A stretch of 55,931 bases of DNA from Eubacteriales bacterium (GCA_030533315.1 JAUNJL010000010.1:1-55931); one strand, 5' to 3'; positions 8,801 through 17,795 are shown, numbered from the stretch's first letter. Notes: a model not told the origin generated them from the sequence alone. Program-made: numbers and translations.

Positions 8801-9994
8801 TCCCTGGGGGCCCTGTGCCTGGACATCCCGAATCTTCCCACCATGAACAGCAATTATGGATACGAGTATGGAAACCGCCTTCTGTGGTATGTGACCAACA
8901 CCATCGAAAACATTTTCGGTGCGGACAAGCTTTTCCGTACCTGGGAGGCGGAGTTTGTGGTGCTTTGTCCCAACACCACCCAGGAGGTTTTCGCCGGGCG
9001 CAGCTCCCGGCTGAGGACCGCCCTGCAAAGCCGTTATCCCGGCAAGATCCGTATGGGATATACCTGGGCGGAGGGAGTTTTTGCCGGAAAAAGCCTGGTG
9101 GAGGAGGCCCGTTCCATCATGAAGTGCGAGCGGGTGGCCATGAAGGCTCTTCCCTCGGATGAGCCGCAGGAGAACCGCTCCCAGTTTTCCGGGGGAGAGG
9201 TTGATAATTTTACGGTCTTTTTCCAGCCGAAGATCAATATGCAGAGCGGCGTTCTCATAGGGGCGGAGGCTCTGGCCAGAGGGCTGGACGAGGAGGGGCG
9301 GGTGATCCCGCCGGTGAAGTTTTTGGAGAGCATGGAGAGCTCCGGGAGCGTCCGGGATCTGGACCTTTATATTTTGGACTATACCATGCATTTGATGGAT
9401 ACCTGGAGAGAACAGGGACTGAACCTGGTTCCGGTCTCTGTGAATTTTTCCAGAGTGACCCTGTTTGATTCGGCGGCTCTGGCCTCTGTACTGGCCATAC
9501 AGAGCCGCTACCCCCTGCTGGATCCGGGACTGATCGAGATCGAGGTCACCGAAAGTGCGGGGAATGTCAGCCAATCTGCCTTGAACAGAGTTATGAGCAA
9601 GTTCCGGGAGTTTGGAGTTCGTTTTTCCATGGACGATTTTGGTTCTCAATATTCCAATTTGTCCGTGTTTACCAATGTGAAGTTTGACACTGTCAAGCTG
9701 GATCGGAGCCTGGTGACGGAGGTTACCCGAAATGAGATGAGCCGGATGCTCATCAAGGATATCGTAAGGATCTGCGAGACGGGAGGCATGACCTGTATCG
9801 CAGAGGGTGTGGAGACAAGGGAGCAGATATCCATGCTGACCCAGGCAGGCTGTATCTACGCTCAGGGCTTTTATTATGACCGTCCCATGCCGGCGGAGGA
9901 TTTCCGTATCAAATATCTTTTTAATAGTCCTGTGGGAGTACAGGAGGATGTCAGGAGAGGAGAAGAGCAGTATGACTCAAAATGCAGCAAATGA
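5852..9994 (+). CDS. Large multidomain GGDEF-PAS-GAF-EAL c-di-GMP protein
   Basis: About 1380 residues, cytoplasmic, no membrane helices. Order of domains: GGDEF (about 35-190) with an intact GGDEF motif at 107-111 and an RATD inhibitory I-site exactly five residues before it; two or three PAS-like domains (about 205-590); a GGDEF-like domain without its motif (about 600-770); a GAF-like domain (about 800-940); another GGDEF-like domain with WEAEF in place of the motif (about 970-1100); and a C-terminal EAL domain with EAL at 1139-1141, NFSR, EVTES, MDDFGSQYS, KLDRS, AEGVET and AQGFYY, so its metal ligands look intact. Synthesis and breakdown of c-di-GMP are thus both possible. ATG 5852 is preferred because GAGAGGA lies 8 bases upstream; GTG 5801 and ATG 5837 are alternatives. 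Its 3' end overlaps the cheB-cheR fusion by 23 bp. Confidence 0.9.
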   Translation: MGETIREADMEILDSKELMEQYQRLQEKASKDSLTGLLNRGAVERYVRQRLSTMGPEDSCALLIVDLDRFKNVNDSMGHQAGDAVLRRSARILSGLFRATDIVGRLGGDEFVAFLGGRINEEICQKKGEAICEHLQLTMEDGSGLTVTASVGICLSRGGERSFEDLYRLADEALYESKRGGRRRYRIKLDAHEKIPAQARDYGVSTIRLTQILEYMDSGVALLEPNEGLSVIYMSPGLRRTMGLEKMDCADMNFRRMVFREDSHVFSRMVKKAMAGGEVNQSVRLLRPEGKRIWCRIRIAEVDYEENRRALMLAVTDISDLKEKERVLKRKNERLQAAFDQTGQGIWEVDLSAGMFRMMGNDGIFAAQGKGWIEFPEGLLSSGWVHKESEQLLREFAGEMYAGKVKGYGNFILLYRESGTYGWATLSYSTIFDDQGRAVRAVGIVENLGHKNAALPRRPHLQRQIPEPQLPYLVLGLKADLTGDRVEEIWNEGKNRMGNPEWKDYASILQRGASRFFSKTDSQKFLKTFDRETLLAAFERGEYWHMMEYQRVDGSGDIQWVMLSANLYQDRKTGTVRLFATARRIQQRRGWEKALKVEIVRDPVTKLYSRGTFRTMVEMLMNKRESSGCGMALIHVGGPLSIYGQDLVRADRLRYYIVTALGTALDPICIMGQHSEDKILVFFPHIGSEDQFREILKSAFEYVRSVLEDTVDVERLRFIAGAVWGTARDSSYERMLHAAKQLCESWWNAAYDKVVFPEESEDWRWQELKRDTENDQMCTPVQEMERPLTEAEKDVALGCVSAMLMSDSLEYSQQTVLSYLGDFYKADRTYLLKLSGDKGTVTMPCEWTTAGKHSIQQLIFGLAVGRLPILEKCLLKKCPLFLTRDIVQEDKRKTAWRFMIFPMTENGQIDSFLCVENARENHMEAALPSYLIPHLLREKDRDYRVGMKHRDNRGKGVLGKHEDLPNLRSYMEMIHEFTSENYSSLGALCLDIPNLPTMNSNYGYEYGNRLLWYVTNTIENIFGADKLFRTWEAEFVVLCPNTTQEVFAGRSSRLRTALQSRYPGKIRMGYTWAEGVFAGKSLVEEARSIMKCERVAMKALPSDEPQENRSQFSGGEVDNFTVFFQPKINMQSGVLIGAEALARGLDEEGRVIPPVKFLESMESSGSVRDLDLYILDYTMHLMDTWREQGLNLVPVSVNFSRVTLFDSAALASVLAIQSRYPLLDPGLIEIEVTESAGNVSQSALNRVMSKFREFGVRFSMDDFGSQYSNLSVFTNVKFDTVKLDRSLVTEVTRNEMSRMLIKDIVRICETGGMTCIAEGVETREQISMLTQAGCIYAQGFYYDRPMPAEDFRIKYLFNSPVGVQEDVRRGEEQYDSKCSK

Positions 9995-12521
9995 AAAAGT
10001 AAAGAAGGAAGAATCGTTGATCATCGGTGTGGGGGCATCTGCGGGGGGTGTGGAAGCGCTCCAGCAGCTTTTCAGCTGTATGCCGGACGGCAGTGGGCTG
10101 AGTTTTGTGGTGGTTCAGCATCTCTCTCCAGATTACAAGAGCCTGATGGCGGACATCCTGGGCAAGACCACGAAGATGGCTGTGTGCCAGGCGGAGGACA
10201 AGATGTACGTGGAGCCGAATACGGTTTATCTGATTCCTCCCAAGAAATACATCAAGGTACGGAACAATCGTCTTGTGCTCTCGGAGCTTCATCCCGGAGC
10301 TCTCAACCGTCCCATCGACGTGTTTTTCGCCTCCCTTGCCGAGGAGGAGGGGGACCGGGCTATTGCCGTGGTTCTTTCGGGAACGGGCTCGGACGGCACC
10401 AACGGCGTCAAGAAGGTGAAGGAAAAGGGGGGACTGGTCATCGTACAGGATCCCAAGAGCGCCAAGTTTGACGGGATGCCGGTGAACGCCATCAACACGG
10501 GGGTGGTAGACTTTATCCTTCAGCCGGACGAGATCGTGGAGGAGATCATGAACTTCTCCCAGACCCCGGCGATCCTTCTGGATGCGGAGAGGGACGACCG
10601 GGCGGTGGAGGACGCCCTGTCCTTTACCGATGAGGAGACCTTTTCCTACATATATACCATTCTGAAGAATGCCAGCGGTATTGATTTTACCTATTACAAG
10701 AGATCTACCATCCTGCGCCGGATCGAGCGCCGGATGATCGTTACCCATACCTCCAGCCTTCCAGAGTTCGCCAAGTTCCTGGGAGACAACGAGGAGGAGG
10801 TGAACATCCTCATTAAGGAGATCCTGATCGGCGTGACCAACTTCTTCCGGGATCCCAGCTTTTTTGAGGAGCTGAAGTACAACGTGATCTACAAGATCGT
10901 GGGGAAGGCCAAGCCAAGCGAATCCATCCGTATCTGGAGCGCCGGCTGCTCCACCGGTGAGGAGGCCTACTCCATCGCCATTTTGTTCCAGGAGGTGATG
11001 GAGGAGCTGAAGATCCAGAGGGATGTGAAGATCTTCGCGACGGATGTTCACGCCGGTTCCATCGAGCGGGCCGGAAAGGGTATTTATTCCGAGAATATCG
11101 TGGACGACGTGACGCCGGACCGTCTGGCCAAGTTCTTCGTGAAGCACGGGGATCATTACCACATTGCCAAGGATATCCGTCGGATGATCATCTTTGCGCC
11201 CCACAACATGTTTTCGGATCCGCCCTTTGGCAAGCTGGACATGATCGTCTGCCGAAACGTGATGATCTATTTCCAGCCGGTGCTGCGGAAGGGACTGTTT
11301 TCCATCTTCCATTCCGCTTTGAAGGACAATGGATATCTGTTCCTGGGCAAGAGCGAGACGGCCAGCGAGTACGCCAGCGTGTTCAAGCCGGTGTGCAGCT
11401 CTGAGAAGATCTACATCCACAGGGGAGAGGGAAAGATGGAGAACCTGACGCCCCTCACCTTCAACATTCCCAATATCCAGGCCATCACCCGGAGGGAGAG
11501 CACCCAGGGAGACAGCGAGATCGTCCAGAGGACGGAGGAGGGGCTTTACACCAGATATCTGGAAGCCTTCCTGCCCGCTTCCGTGGTGGTGGACGATGAG
11601 AACAACATCATCCATTTCTTCGGAAATTATACGGACTTCTTGACCCTGGCTCCCGGCAAGGCGACCTTGAATCTGTTCAGCATGATCCACGTGGATCTCA
11701 GTCTGGCGGCCTCCACGGCCCTTTCCAAGAGCCACATGGAGAATAAGGCGGTGACTTACACGGGCATTGCGGTGGACTGCGCCTCCGGCCGGAAGGTGGT
11801 GGATCTGCACGTGAGACCCATTCCCGGGGACTATGGCCGTCCCAGCGGCCTGACGGCGGTTCTGTTCATGGAGCACCTGGCCGCAAAATCCGAGGGTATC
11901 GTGGAGAAGTACGACATCAACGCCACGGCAGCCCAGAGGATCGCAGACCTGGAGCGGGAGTTCCAGGCTTCCCAGAACGATCTGCGGGCCACCATCCAGC
12001 GTCTGGAGACGGTGAACGGAGAGCTTCAGGCGGCCAATGAGGAGCTGCTGACGGCAAACGAGGAGCTGCAGAGCTCCACGGAGGAGCTGCAGTCCGTGAA
12101 CGAGGAGCTGTATACCGTCAACACGGAGCATCAGCTGAAGCTGGATGAGCTGACCATGCTGACCAACGACCTTTCCAACTTCCTGTCCTCCACCATGATC
12201 GGTATCCTGTTTGTGGACAGCAACCTGAACATCCGTAAGTTTACGGAGTATGTGGGACGAGAATTTCAGCTGATGGAGCATGATATCGGACGTCCCATCC
12301 AGATCTTTGCCCACAGCTTCCCGGATGAGGAGATCGAGAGGGACTGCAAGAACGTTTTGAAGAACCTGACCTCCGTGGACCGGGAGGTGACGGCCATGAA
12401 CGGGCGTCATTATACTCTGCGTATCGCTCCCTACCGTACCACGGAAAACAGCATCCGAGGTCTGGTGATCACCATCATCGACAGCTTAGGAGAGGAGCCC
12501 AGAAGAGGGACCCACAGCTAA
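9972..12521 (+). CDS. CheB-CheR-PAS fusion protein
   Basis: 849-residue cytoplasmic protein. Residues 10-190 form a CheB methylesterase domain without a receiver domain; the catalytic residues are visible as Ser23 (GASAGG), His50 (VVQHLSP) and Asp141 (GTGSDG). Residues about 215-490 form a CheR methyltransferase (RRIERRM, NFFRDPSFFEEL, the SAM-binding WSAGCSTGEEAYS, ATDVHAGSIERAGKG, FGKLDMIVCRNVMIYF). After a PAS-like segment comes a long coiled coil (ELQAANEELLTANEELQ) and a final PAS domain. There is no histidine kinase. No chemoreceptor or other che gene is in the window, so a role in classical chemotaxis cannot be assumed; coupling to the c-di-GMP protein is suggested by the 23-bp gene overlap. 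ATG 9972 follows AGGAGAGGAG. Confidence 0.93.
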   Translation: MTQNAANEKVKKEESLIIGVGASAGGVEALQQLFSCMPDGSGLSFVVVQHLSPDYKSLMADILGKTTKMAVCQAEDKMYVEPNTVYLIPPKKYIKVRNNRLVLSELHPGALNRPIDVFFASLAEEEGDRAIAVVLSGTGSDGTNGVKKVKEKGGLVIVQDPKSAKFDGMPVNAINTGVVDFILQPDEIVEEIMNFSQTPAILLDAERDDRAVEDALSFTDEETFSYIYTILKNASGIDFTYYKRSTILRRIERRMIVTHTSSLPEFAKFLGDNEEEVNILIKEILIGVTNFFRDPSFFEELKYNVIYKIVGKAKPSESIRIWSAGCSTGEEAYSIAILFQEVMEELKIQRDVKIFATDVHAGSIERAGKGIYSENIVDDVTPDRLAKFFVKHGDHYHIAKDIRRMIIFAPHNMFSDPPFGKLDMIVCRNVMIYFQPVLRKGLFSIFHSALKDNGYLFLGKSETASEYASVFKPVCSSEKIYIHRGEGKMENLTPLTFNIPNIQAITRRESTQGDSEIVQRTEEGLYTRYLEAFLPASVVVDDENNIIHFFGNYTDFLTLAPGKATLNLFSMIHVDLSLAASTALSKSHMENKAVTYTGIAVDCASGRKVVDLHVRPIPGDYGRPSGLTAVLFMEHLAAKSEGIVEKYDINATAAQRIADLEREFQASQNDLRATIQRLETVNGELQAANEELLTANEELQSSTEELQSVNEELYTVNTEHQLKLDELTMLTNDLSNFLSSTMIGILFVDSNLNIRKFTEYVGREFQLMEHDIGRPIQIFAHSFPDEEIERDCKNVLKNLTSVDREVTAMNGRHYTLRIAPYRTTENSIRGLVITIIDSLGEEPRRGTHS

Positions 12522-12562
12522 ATAAAGCGCGGCGGCTTCAGGATAGCCGCCGAGAATGATAC

Positions 12563-12596
12563 AAAAGCGGCTCAGACCATGGTCTGAGCCGCTTTT
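12563..12596. terminator. Bidirectional terminator between cheBR fusion and hcp
   Basis: A 34-base perfect palindrome with arms AAAAGCGGCTCAGACC and GGTCTGAGCCGCTTTT around AT. The flanking T and A runs let it serve both converging genes. A second hairpin, CGGCGGCT/AGCCGCCG, lies just upstream at about 12529-12551. Confidence 0.93.
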
Positions 12597-12670
12597 GCCG
12601 TATTTTTAAGGAAGGATTTGTAATTCATTTATTTTATTTATCGTATTGTTTGTTTGATGGGCCGGAAGGA

Positions 12671-14314
12671 TCAGGCGTTTTCCGGGAAGAAAAGAGCCAT
12701 GTCATCCTGAACAGTTCCGATACCGGCGATTCCGAAGGTCTCCACCAGAAGCTTTGCCACGTTGGGGGACAGGAAGGCGGGCAGTGTGGGCCCTAAGTGG
12801 ATGTTCTTCACACCCAGGTACAGAAGGGCAAGGAGAACGATGACAGCCTTCTGCTCATACCAGGAAATGTTGTAGATGATGGGCAGGTCGTTGATGTCCT
12901 CCAGGCCGAAGACTTCCTTCAGCTTCAGGGCGATGACAGCCAGGGAGTAGGAGTCATTGCACTGTCCGGCGTCCAGAACTCTGGGGATGCCTCCGATGTC
13001 TCCCAGATCCAGCTTGTTGTATTTGTATTTTGCGCAGCCGGCGGTCAGGATGATGGTATCCTTGGGAAGTGCCTTTGCAAAATCTGCATAATAGCTGCGG
13101 CTCTTTGCCCGTCCGTCACAGCCGGCCATCACTACGAATTTCTTGATGGCGCCGGACTTCACGGCCTCTACCACCTTGTCCGCAAGGGCGAGTACCTGGT
13201 TGTGGGCGAAGCCTCCCACGATCTCTCCCTGCTCCAGTTCCTTGGGGGGCTGGCAGGTCAGGGCCTGACGGATGATGGGGGAGAAGTCCTTCTTTTCTCC
13301 AATGCCGCCTTCGATGTGCTTGCAGCCGGGATAGCCTGTGGCTCCCGTGGTGTAAAGGCGGTCCTTGTAGCTGTCTGCGGGGGGCACGATACAGTTGGTG
13401 GTCATAAGGATGGGGCCGTTGAAGCTCTCAAACTCCTCCTTCTGCTTCCACCAGGCATTTCCATAGTTTCCAATGAAGTTGGGATACTTCTGGAATGCGG
13501 GATAGTAGTGGGCGGGCAGCATCTCGGAGTGGGTATATACGTCCACGCCGGTTCCCTGAGTCTGCTCCAGAAGCATCTCCAGGTCGCGGAGGTCATGGCC
13601 GGACACCAGGATTCCAGGACGGCTTCCTACGCCGATGTTGACCTTGGTAAGCTGCGGCTGACCGTAAGCGGAGGTGTTTGCCTCGTCCAGAAGGGCCATG
13701 GCGCTGACTCCGTATTTTCCGGTTTCCATGGTGAGGGCCACAAGCTGATCCACCGTGAGGGAATCCTCAAGGGTGGCGGCCAGCGCTCTCTGGAGGAAGC
13801 TGTCCACCTCCTCATTCTCCTTCAGAAGGACGTTGGCGTGCTTCATGTAGGCAGCCATACCCTTCAGGCCGTAGGTGATCAGCTCCCGAAGGCTGCGGAT
13901 ATCCTCGTCCTTGGTAGCCAGTACGGAGACGGTGCGTGCCTTGGGCATGTACTCCTCCTCACTGCCGTTCCAGAGGGCGGCGTCGGGAAGGCTGTCCCGG
14001 TCCTCCACCTGGGCGAGGAGCTGCTCCTTCACCTGCAGGGTCTCCCCAATGCGGGCGGTGATGGATTCCTGGCTGAAGTTCACGTTGGTGATGGTGGTAA
14101 AAAGGTTTTGGGTGATCAGGTGGCTGACGGTGGCCTCAACGGCGGTCCCCTGTCCTCTCAGTCGTGTACAGACGCTGGCCAGACCCTTGGTGGTGTAAAC
14201 CAGCAGATCCTGTAATGCGGCGATCTCCGGTTTTTTTCCGCAGACGCCAGATTTCGTGCAGCCCGTCCCCATGGCGGTCTCCTGACACTGATAACAGAAC
14301 ATATTGTTTTCCAT
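12671..14314 (-). CDS. hcp: Hybrid cluster protein (hydroxylamine reductase)
   Basis: Cytoplasmic iron-sulfur protein of 547 residues, the usual length. Hcp reduces hydroxylamine in vitro and is linked in many anaerobes to nitric oxide and nitrosative stress. The N-terminal cysteines C7, C10, C19 and C25 (C-x2-C-x8-C-x5-C) fit the cubane-cluster type found in anaerobes, and the hybrid-cluster ligands lie in segments such as [18 protein letters not shown] and [16 protein letters not shown] lies upstream of the ATG at 14314. The gene is alone on its strand, convergent with the cheBR fusion and divergent from the riboswitch-ATPase unit. A Crp-type palindrome sits upstream of its likely promoter. 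Confidence 0.97.
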   Translation of the reverse strand: MENNMFCYQCQETAMGTGCTKSGVCGKKPEIAALQDLLVYTTKGLASVCTRLRGQGTAVEATVSHLITQNLFTTITNVNFSQESITARIGETLQVKEQLLAQVEDRDSLPDAALWNGSEEEYMPKARTVSVLATKDEDIRSLRELITYGLKGMAAYMKHANVLLKENEEVDSFLQRALAATLEDSLTVDQLVALTMETGKYGVSAMALLDEANTSAYGQPQLTKVNIGVGSRPGILVSGHDLRDLEMLLEQTQGTGVDVYTHSEMLPAHYYPAFQKYPNFIGNYGNAWWKQKEEFESFNGPILMTTNCIVPPADSYKDRLYTTGATGYPGCKHIEGGIGEKKDFSPIIRQALTCQPPKELEQGEIVGGFAHNQVLALADKVVEAVKSGAIKKFVVMAGCDGRAKSRSYYADFAKALPKDTIILTAGCAKYKYNKLDLGDIGGIPRVLDAGQCNDSYSLAVIALKLKEVFGLEDINDLPIIYNISWYEQKAVIVLLALLYLGVKNIHLGPTLPAFLSPNVAKLLVETFGIAGIGTVQDDMALFFPENA

Positions 14315-14449
14315 AAGATTCCTCCTGGCATGATAAGCCTTAAGTGATGCTTCCTAGATATAAGATAGGACATGCGTTTTCTGGTAATTTCAAAAGGAGC
14401 GTCCTCTCTTTTTGACTTTTTAGAAGAGCTTCTTTCCTTTTCTGCCTTT

Positions 14450-14491
14450 ATCCTACAGGAAATGGAGGGGAAAAGATGTTGCCGATGCAAC
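14450..14491 (-). promoter_or_regulatory. hcp promoter with Crp/Fnr-type operator
   Basis: The palindrome GTTGC-CGAT-GCAAC occupies 14478-14491. On the minus strand a -10-like TAGGAT (14450-14455) follows so that the palindrome centre would fall at -41.5, the class II position for Crp/Fnr activators. The same palindrome with the same centre-to--10 distance (29.5 bases) is found before asrA. A weaker alternative hcp promoter, TTGAAA-17-TCCTAT, lies at 14365-14393. Activation by the Crp-family protein at 17997 is an inference. Confidence 0.68.
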
Positions 14492-14571
14492 GGATGTGAA
14501 AAAAATTGTGGAGATTGGATAAAAATCTCAAAAAAACTTCCAAAAAAATCCCTAAAAAATGGACCAATGGG

Positions 14572-14600
14572 TTGAAAAAAATGTAAGTTTGTGTTATAGT
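14572..14600 (+). promoter_or_regulatory. Promoter of riboswitch-ATPase transcript
   Basis: TTGAAA (14572-14577), 17 bases, then TATAGT (14595-14600). Transcription would start near 14607, right at the 5' edge of the riboswitch. Confidence 0.82.
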
Positions 14601-14606
14601 TTTTTC

Positions 14607-14721
14607 GTTAGTAAGGGAGTAATCAGCACAAAGCGTGTGGCGGAGTCAACATCCTGGATCTGATCCTGGCTCTGCCTCAAATGATGAGACTTATTTGTCT
14701 GGGGCAAATAGGTCTTTTTTT
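14607..14721 (+). ncRNA. yybP-ykoY manganese riboswitch with terminator
   Basis: Conserved segments of the yybP-ykoY aptamer appear in order: AAGGGAGTAA (about 14612-14622), GGAGTCAACATC (14642-14653), CCTGGCTCTGCC (about 14665-14676) and GAGAC at 14686-14690. The last leads into a terminator hairpin, AGACTTATTTG (14687-14697) with CAAATAGGTCT (14705-14715), followed by eight T. The 3' part of the aptamer overlaps the terminator stem, as expected for an ON switch: bound Mn2+ should prevent termination. The next gene, 100 bases on, is a P-type cation ATPase, a known target class of this riboswitch. Recognised from memory of the consensus; a covariance search would confirm it. Confidence 0.88.
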
Positions 14722-14823
14722 GTACGAGGCGCCAAAAGGACGTAAAAAGGAGAAGCTTAGAAGCCAACTTCCAAATCTACTATCATAGTTTGGCAAAATG
14801 AGTGTGCCGCGAAAGGAGAAAGT

Positions 14824-17478
14824 ATGGACAAAAAATTTTACCTGGAAACGGCGGAAGCGGTTTTGAAGGAAACCCAGGCTTCCCCAGAAGGACTTTCCCA
14901 GCAGGAGGCAGAGAGCCGGCTGGAGAAAAACGGACCCAACAAGCTGGCGGATCCGGAAAAAGAATCCTTGCTGAAGCGATTTTTTGATCAGATGAAGGAC
15001 CCCATGATCATCATCCTGATCTGTGCGGCAGGCATTTCCGCCCTGCTGGACATCCTGGAGCACAGCGTTCCCTATGACACCTTTATCATCCTCTTTGTGG
15101 TCATTGTGAACGCAGTTCTGGGCGTGGTGCAGGAGAGCAAGGCGGAGGCGGCCATCGAGGCTCTGCAGAGCATGTCGGCGGCTACCACCAAGACCCTGCG
15201 TGACGGAAAGATCTGCGACATCAAAAGCCAGGAGCTGGTGGTGGGAGACGTCATCCTCCTGGAGGCCGGAGATTCGGTGCCGGCGGACTGCCGTATCCTG
15301 GAGGCGGCTAGCATGAAGGTGGAGGAGGCGGCCCTCACCGGTGAGTCCACCGCCGTGAGCAAGCTGACGGAGGCCCTTTCTCTGGACGGCGGCAAGGACG
15401 TGGCCCTGGGAGACCGGAAGAACATGGCTTACCTGGGCAGCACCGTGGTTTACGGAAGAGGCCGGGCCGTGGTGACGGGCACGGGCATGGACACGGAGAT
15501 GGGCAAGATCGCAGACGCCATTTCCCAGGCCAAGGACGGCCTGACGCCGCTGCAGATCAAGCTGGAGCAGCTGAGCCACACTCTCACCAAGCTGGTGGTG
15601 GGGATCTGTATCTTCATCTTTGCCTTCAATATCGTGGAGGCGTGGATCCGGGGCAACGCCCTGAATCTGGAGACGGTACTGGACTTCTTCATGGTAGCCG
15701 TTTCCCTGGCGGTTGCAGCCATCCCGGAGGGACTGGTGGCGGTGGTGACCATCGTGCTGTCCATCGGTGTTACCAACATGTCAAAGAAAAACGCCATCAT
15801 CCGAAAGCTGACGGCGGTGGAGACCCTGGGCTGTACCCAGATCATCTGTTCAGACAAGACGGGTACCCTCACCCAGAACAAGATGACCGTTGTGGAGGAG
15901 TTTACCAAGGACAAGATCCTGCTGGCAAAGGCCATGGCCCTTTGCAGCGATGCGGAGCTGGAGGAGGACGGCTCTGTGAAGGGAGAGCCTACGGAGGCGG
16001 CTCTGGTAGCCTTTGCCGCTGCCAATGAGCTTCCCAAGTACAGTCTGAAAAAGGAGCAGCCCCGTATCGGGGAGGCGCCCTTCGATTCTATGAGAAAGAT
16101 GATGTCCACGGTCCATGAGACCAAGGAGGGCATCTTCCAGTACACCAAGGGTGCGCCGGACGAGATCCTGAGCCGCTGCACCAAGGTGTGGAACGGGGAG
16201 AAGGAGATCCCCATGACCAAGGAGCTGAGGGATGAGATCCTTGCCGCAAACAAGAGCATGGCGGACCGGGCTCTCCGAGTGCTGGCAGCCTCCTTCCGGT
16301 CCTATGGTGAGGCGCCGTTCTCCTATGAGGCGGGGGATTTGGAGAAGGATCTGGTCTTTGTGGGACTTTGCGGTATGATTGACCCCGTCCGTCCAGAGGT
16401 GAAGGACGCCATCGATCAGTGCCGGGAGGCTGGTATCCGGCCCATCATGATCACCGGCGACCATAAGGACACGGCGGTGGCCATCGCCAAGGAGCTGGGG
16501 ATCATCTCCGACGCTTCCCAGGCCATCACAGGTGCGGAGCTGAACGATATGGACGATGAGACCTTCCGAAACAGGATTCAGGAGATCTTCGTGTATTCCC
16601 GGGTGCAGCCGGAGCATAAGACCAGGATCGTAAACATGTGGAGGAACCTTGGATATGTGACGGCCATGACCGGAGACGGAGTGAACGACGCTCCCTCCAT
16701 CAAGAGTGCGGACATCGGCATCGGCATGGGCATCACCGGAACGGACGTGACGAAGAACGTGGCGGACATGGTTCTGGCGGACGACAACTTTGCCACCATC
16801 GTGGCGGCCGCACGGGAAGGACGGCGGATCTATGACAACATCCGCAAGGCGATTCAGTTCCTGCTGAGCTCCAACCTTTCAGAGGTGCTGTCCATCTTCT
16901 TTGCATCCCTCCTGGGTCTGGTGATCCTGAAGCCCACCCATCTTTTGTTCATCAACCTGATCACCGACTGCTTCCCGGCTCTTGCCCTGGGAATCGAGCA
17001 TCCAGAGAAGAACATCATGCACCGGAAGCCCAGAAAGACCGGGGACGGTATTTTTGCCGGAGGACTTGGGGTGGACGTGGTATACCAGGGTGTGGCAGTG
17101 ACCGTCCTGACCATGATCGCCTACTTTATCGGGCGCGCCGGGGATCCCGCCGTGGTAAACGGGGAGAGCAGCCTGGGTATCACCATGGCCTTCTTCACCA
17201 TGTCCATGTGTGAGATCTTCCACTCCATCAATATGCGTTCCCAGAGGGAGAGCCTGTTCAGCCTGGAGCGCAAAAACATGCCGCTGTTCGGCGCCATGGT
17301 GGCCTCCTTCCTGCTGACCACCGCTGTGGTGGAGATCCCTGCCCTGGCCTCCATGTTTGACTTTGCCCAGGGAGGATTGGATCTGTTCCACTATCTGGTG
17401 TCCTTTGGACTGGCTATTTCCATCATTCCCATCGTGGAGCTGGTGAAGCTGATCCAGAGACGGGTAGGAAAGGAATAA
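14824..17478 (+). CDS. P2-type cation ATPase, probable Mn2+/Ca2+ exporter
   Basis: Membrane transporter of 884 residues of the calcium-pump family. Visible motifs are TGES (172-175, actuator), PEGL (301-304 in M4), the phosphorylated Asp344 in DKTGTLT, KGAPDE (nucleotide domain), MITGDH, and TGDGVNDAP. C-terminal membrane helices include the NLITDCFPALALG segment typical of these pumps. The start has GAAAGGAGAAAGT upstream. By sequence alone it would be annotated as a calcium pump; the manganese riboswitch in its leader argues that manganese export is at least part of its job, as shown for related riboswitch-linked pumps in other Firmicutes. Confidence 0.93.
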   Translation: MDKKFYLETAEAVLKETQASPEGLSQQEAESRLEKNGPNKLADPEKESLLKRFFDQMKDPMIIILICAAGISALLDILEHSVPYDTFIILFVVIVNAVLGVVQESKAEAAIEALQSMSAATTKTLRDGKICDIKSQELVVGDVILLEAGDSVPADCRILEAASMKVEEAALTGESTAVSKLTEALSLDGGKDVALGDRKNMAYLGSTVVYGRGRAVVTGTGMDTEMGKIADAISQAKDGLTPLQIKLEQLSHTLTKLVVGICIFIFAFNIVEAWIRGNALNLETVLDFFMVAVSLAVAAIPEGLVAVVTIVLSIGVTNMSKKNAIIRKLTAVETLGCTQIICSDKTGTLTQNKMTVVEEFTKDKILLAKAMALCSDAELEEDGSVKGEPTEAALVAFAAANELPKYSLKKEQPRIGEAPFDSMRKMMSTVHETKEGIFQYTKGAPDEILSRCTKVWNGEKEIPMTKELRDEILAANKSMADRALRVLAASFRSYGEAPFSYEAGDLEKDLVFVGLCGMIDPVRPEVKDAIDQCREAGIRPIMITGDHKDTAVAIAKELGIISDASQAITGAELNDMDDETFRNRIQEIFVYSRVQPEHKTRIVNMWRNLGYVTAMTGDGVNDAPSIKSADIGIGMGITGTDVTKNVADMVLADDNFATIVAAAREGRRIYDNIRKAIQFLLSSNLSEVLSIFFASLLGLVILKPTHLLFINLITDCFPALALGIEHPEKNIMHRKPRKTGDGIFAGGLGVDVVYQGVAVTVLTMIAYFIGRAGDPAVVNGESSLGITMAFFTMSMCEIFHSINMRSQRESLFSLERKNMPLFGAMVASFLLTTAVVEIPALASMFDFAQGGLDLFHYLVSFGLAISIIPIVELVKLIQRRVGKE

Positions 17479-17481
17479 GGA

Positions 17482-17507
17482 GCTGGCCGCCCAGGGGCGC
17501 GGCCAGC
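17482..17507. terminator. GC-rich hairpin after ATPase gene
   Basis: GCTGGCCGC (17482-17490) and GCGGCCAGC (17499-17507) form a 9-bp perfect stem three bases after the ATPase stop. There is no T-run, so termination would be inefficient on its own. Confidence 0.5.
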
Positions 17508-17531
17508 CGTGTTCCGGTCAGGCGGAGGGGC

Positions 17532-17795
17532 CTATTGCTCCTCCGCCTCCAGGCGAAAGACGTTTACCACGTCTGGATCCGGACAGCAGAAGCGGTAGTC
17601 CCCGGCCTTGGAAAGGGGAAGGGTGCCGCCGTAGCGGAGGATGTCGATATAGGGAAAGCCTGCATGGAGGGCCATGGGGCACAGACGGCCCCTGTCCTTG
17701 TCAAAGTCAAAGGAATCTCCCGGCTTGTGCCCGTGGTGGCATCCGCAGGGCCCCTTGCGCTCCACAAGGGTAATGGTGATTTTTGGTCTGCTCAT
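17532..17795 (-). CDS. TIGR04076 family small cysteine-rich protein
   Basis: 87-residue cytoplasmic protein of unknown function with conserved KITITLVERKGPCGCHHGHKPGD, CPMALHAGFPYI and FCCPDP segments, which match the TIGR04076 family as I know it. The cysteines and histidines suggest metal or cluster binding, which is unproven. I chose the ATG at 17795 because AAAGGAT precedes it and family members start with this MxxPKITI pattern; the longer reading frame has no support. It converges on the ATPase gene and is divergent from the Crp regulator. Confidence 0.82.
   Translation of the reverse strand: MSRPKITITLVERKGPCGCHHGHKPGDSFDFDKDRGRLCPMALHAGFPYIDILRYGGTLPLSKAGDYRFCCPDPDVVNVFRLEAEEQ

Noticed and set aside
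9951..12410. 819-codon open frame on the minus strand
   Set aside because: Antisense shadow of the CheB-CheR gene, which has intact catalytic motifs in the forward frame.
14365..14393. TTGAAA-17-TCCTAT as main hcp promoter
   Set aside because: The -10 is poor and lies about 90 bases from the palindrome; the TAGGAT box at the class II distance explains the palindrome better. Kept as an alternative in the hcp promoter entry.
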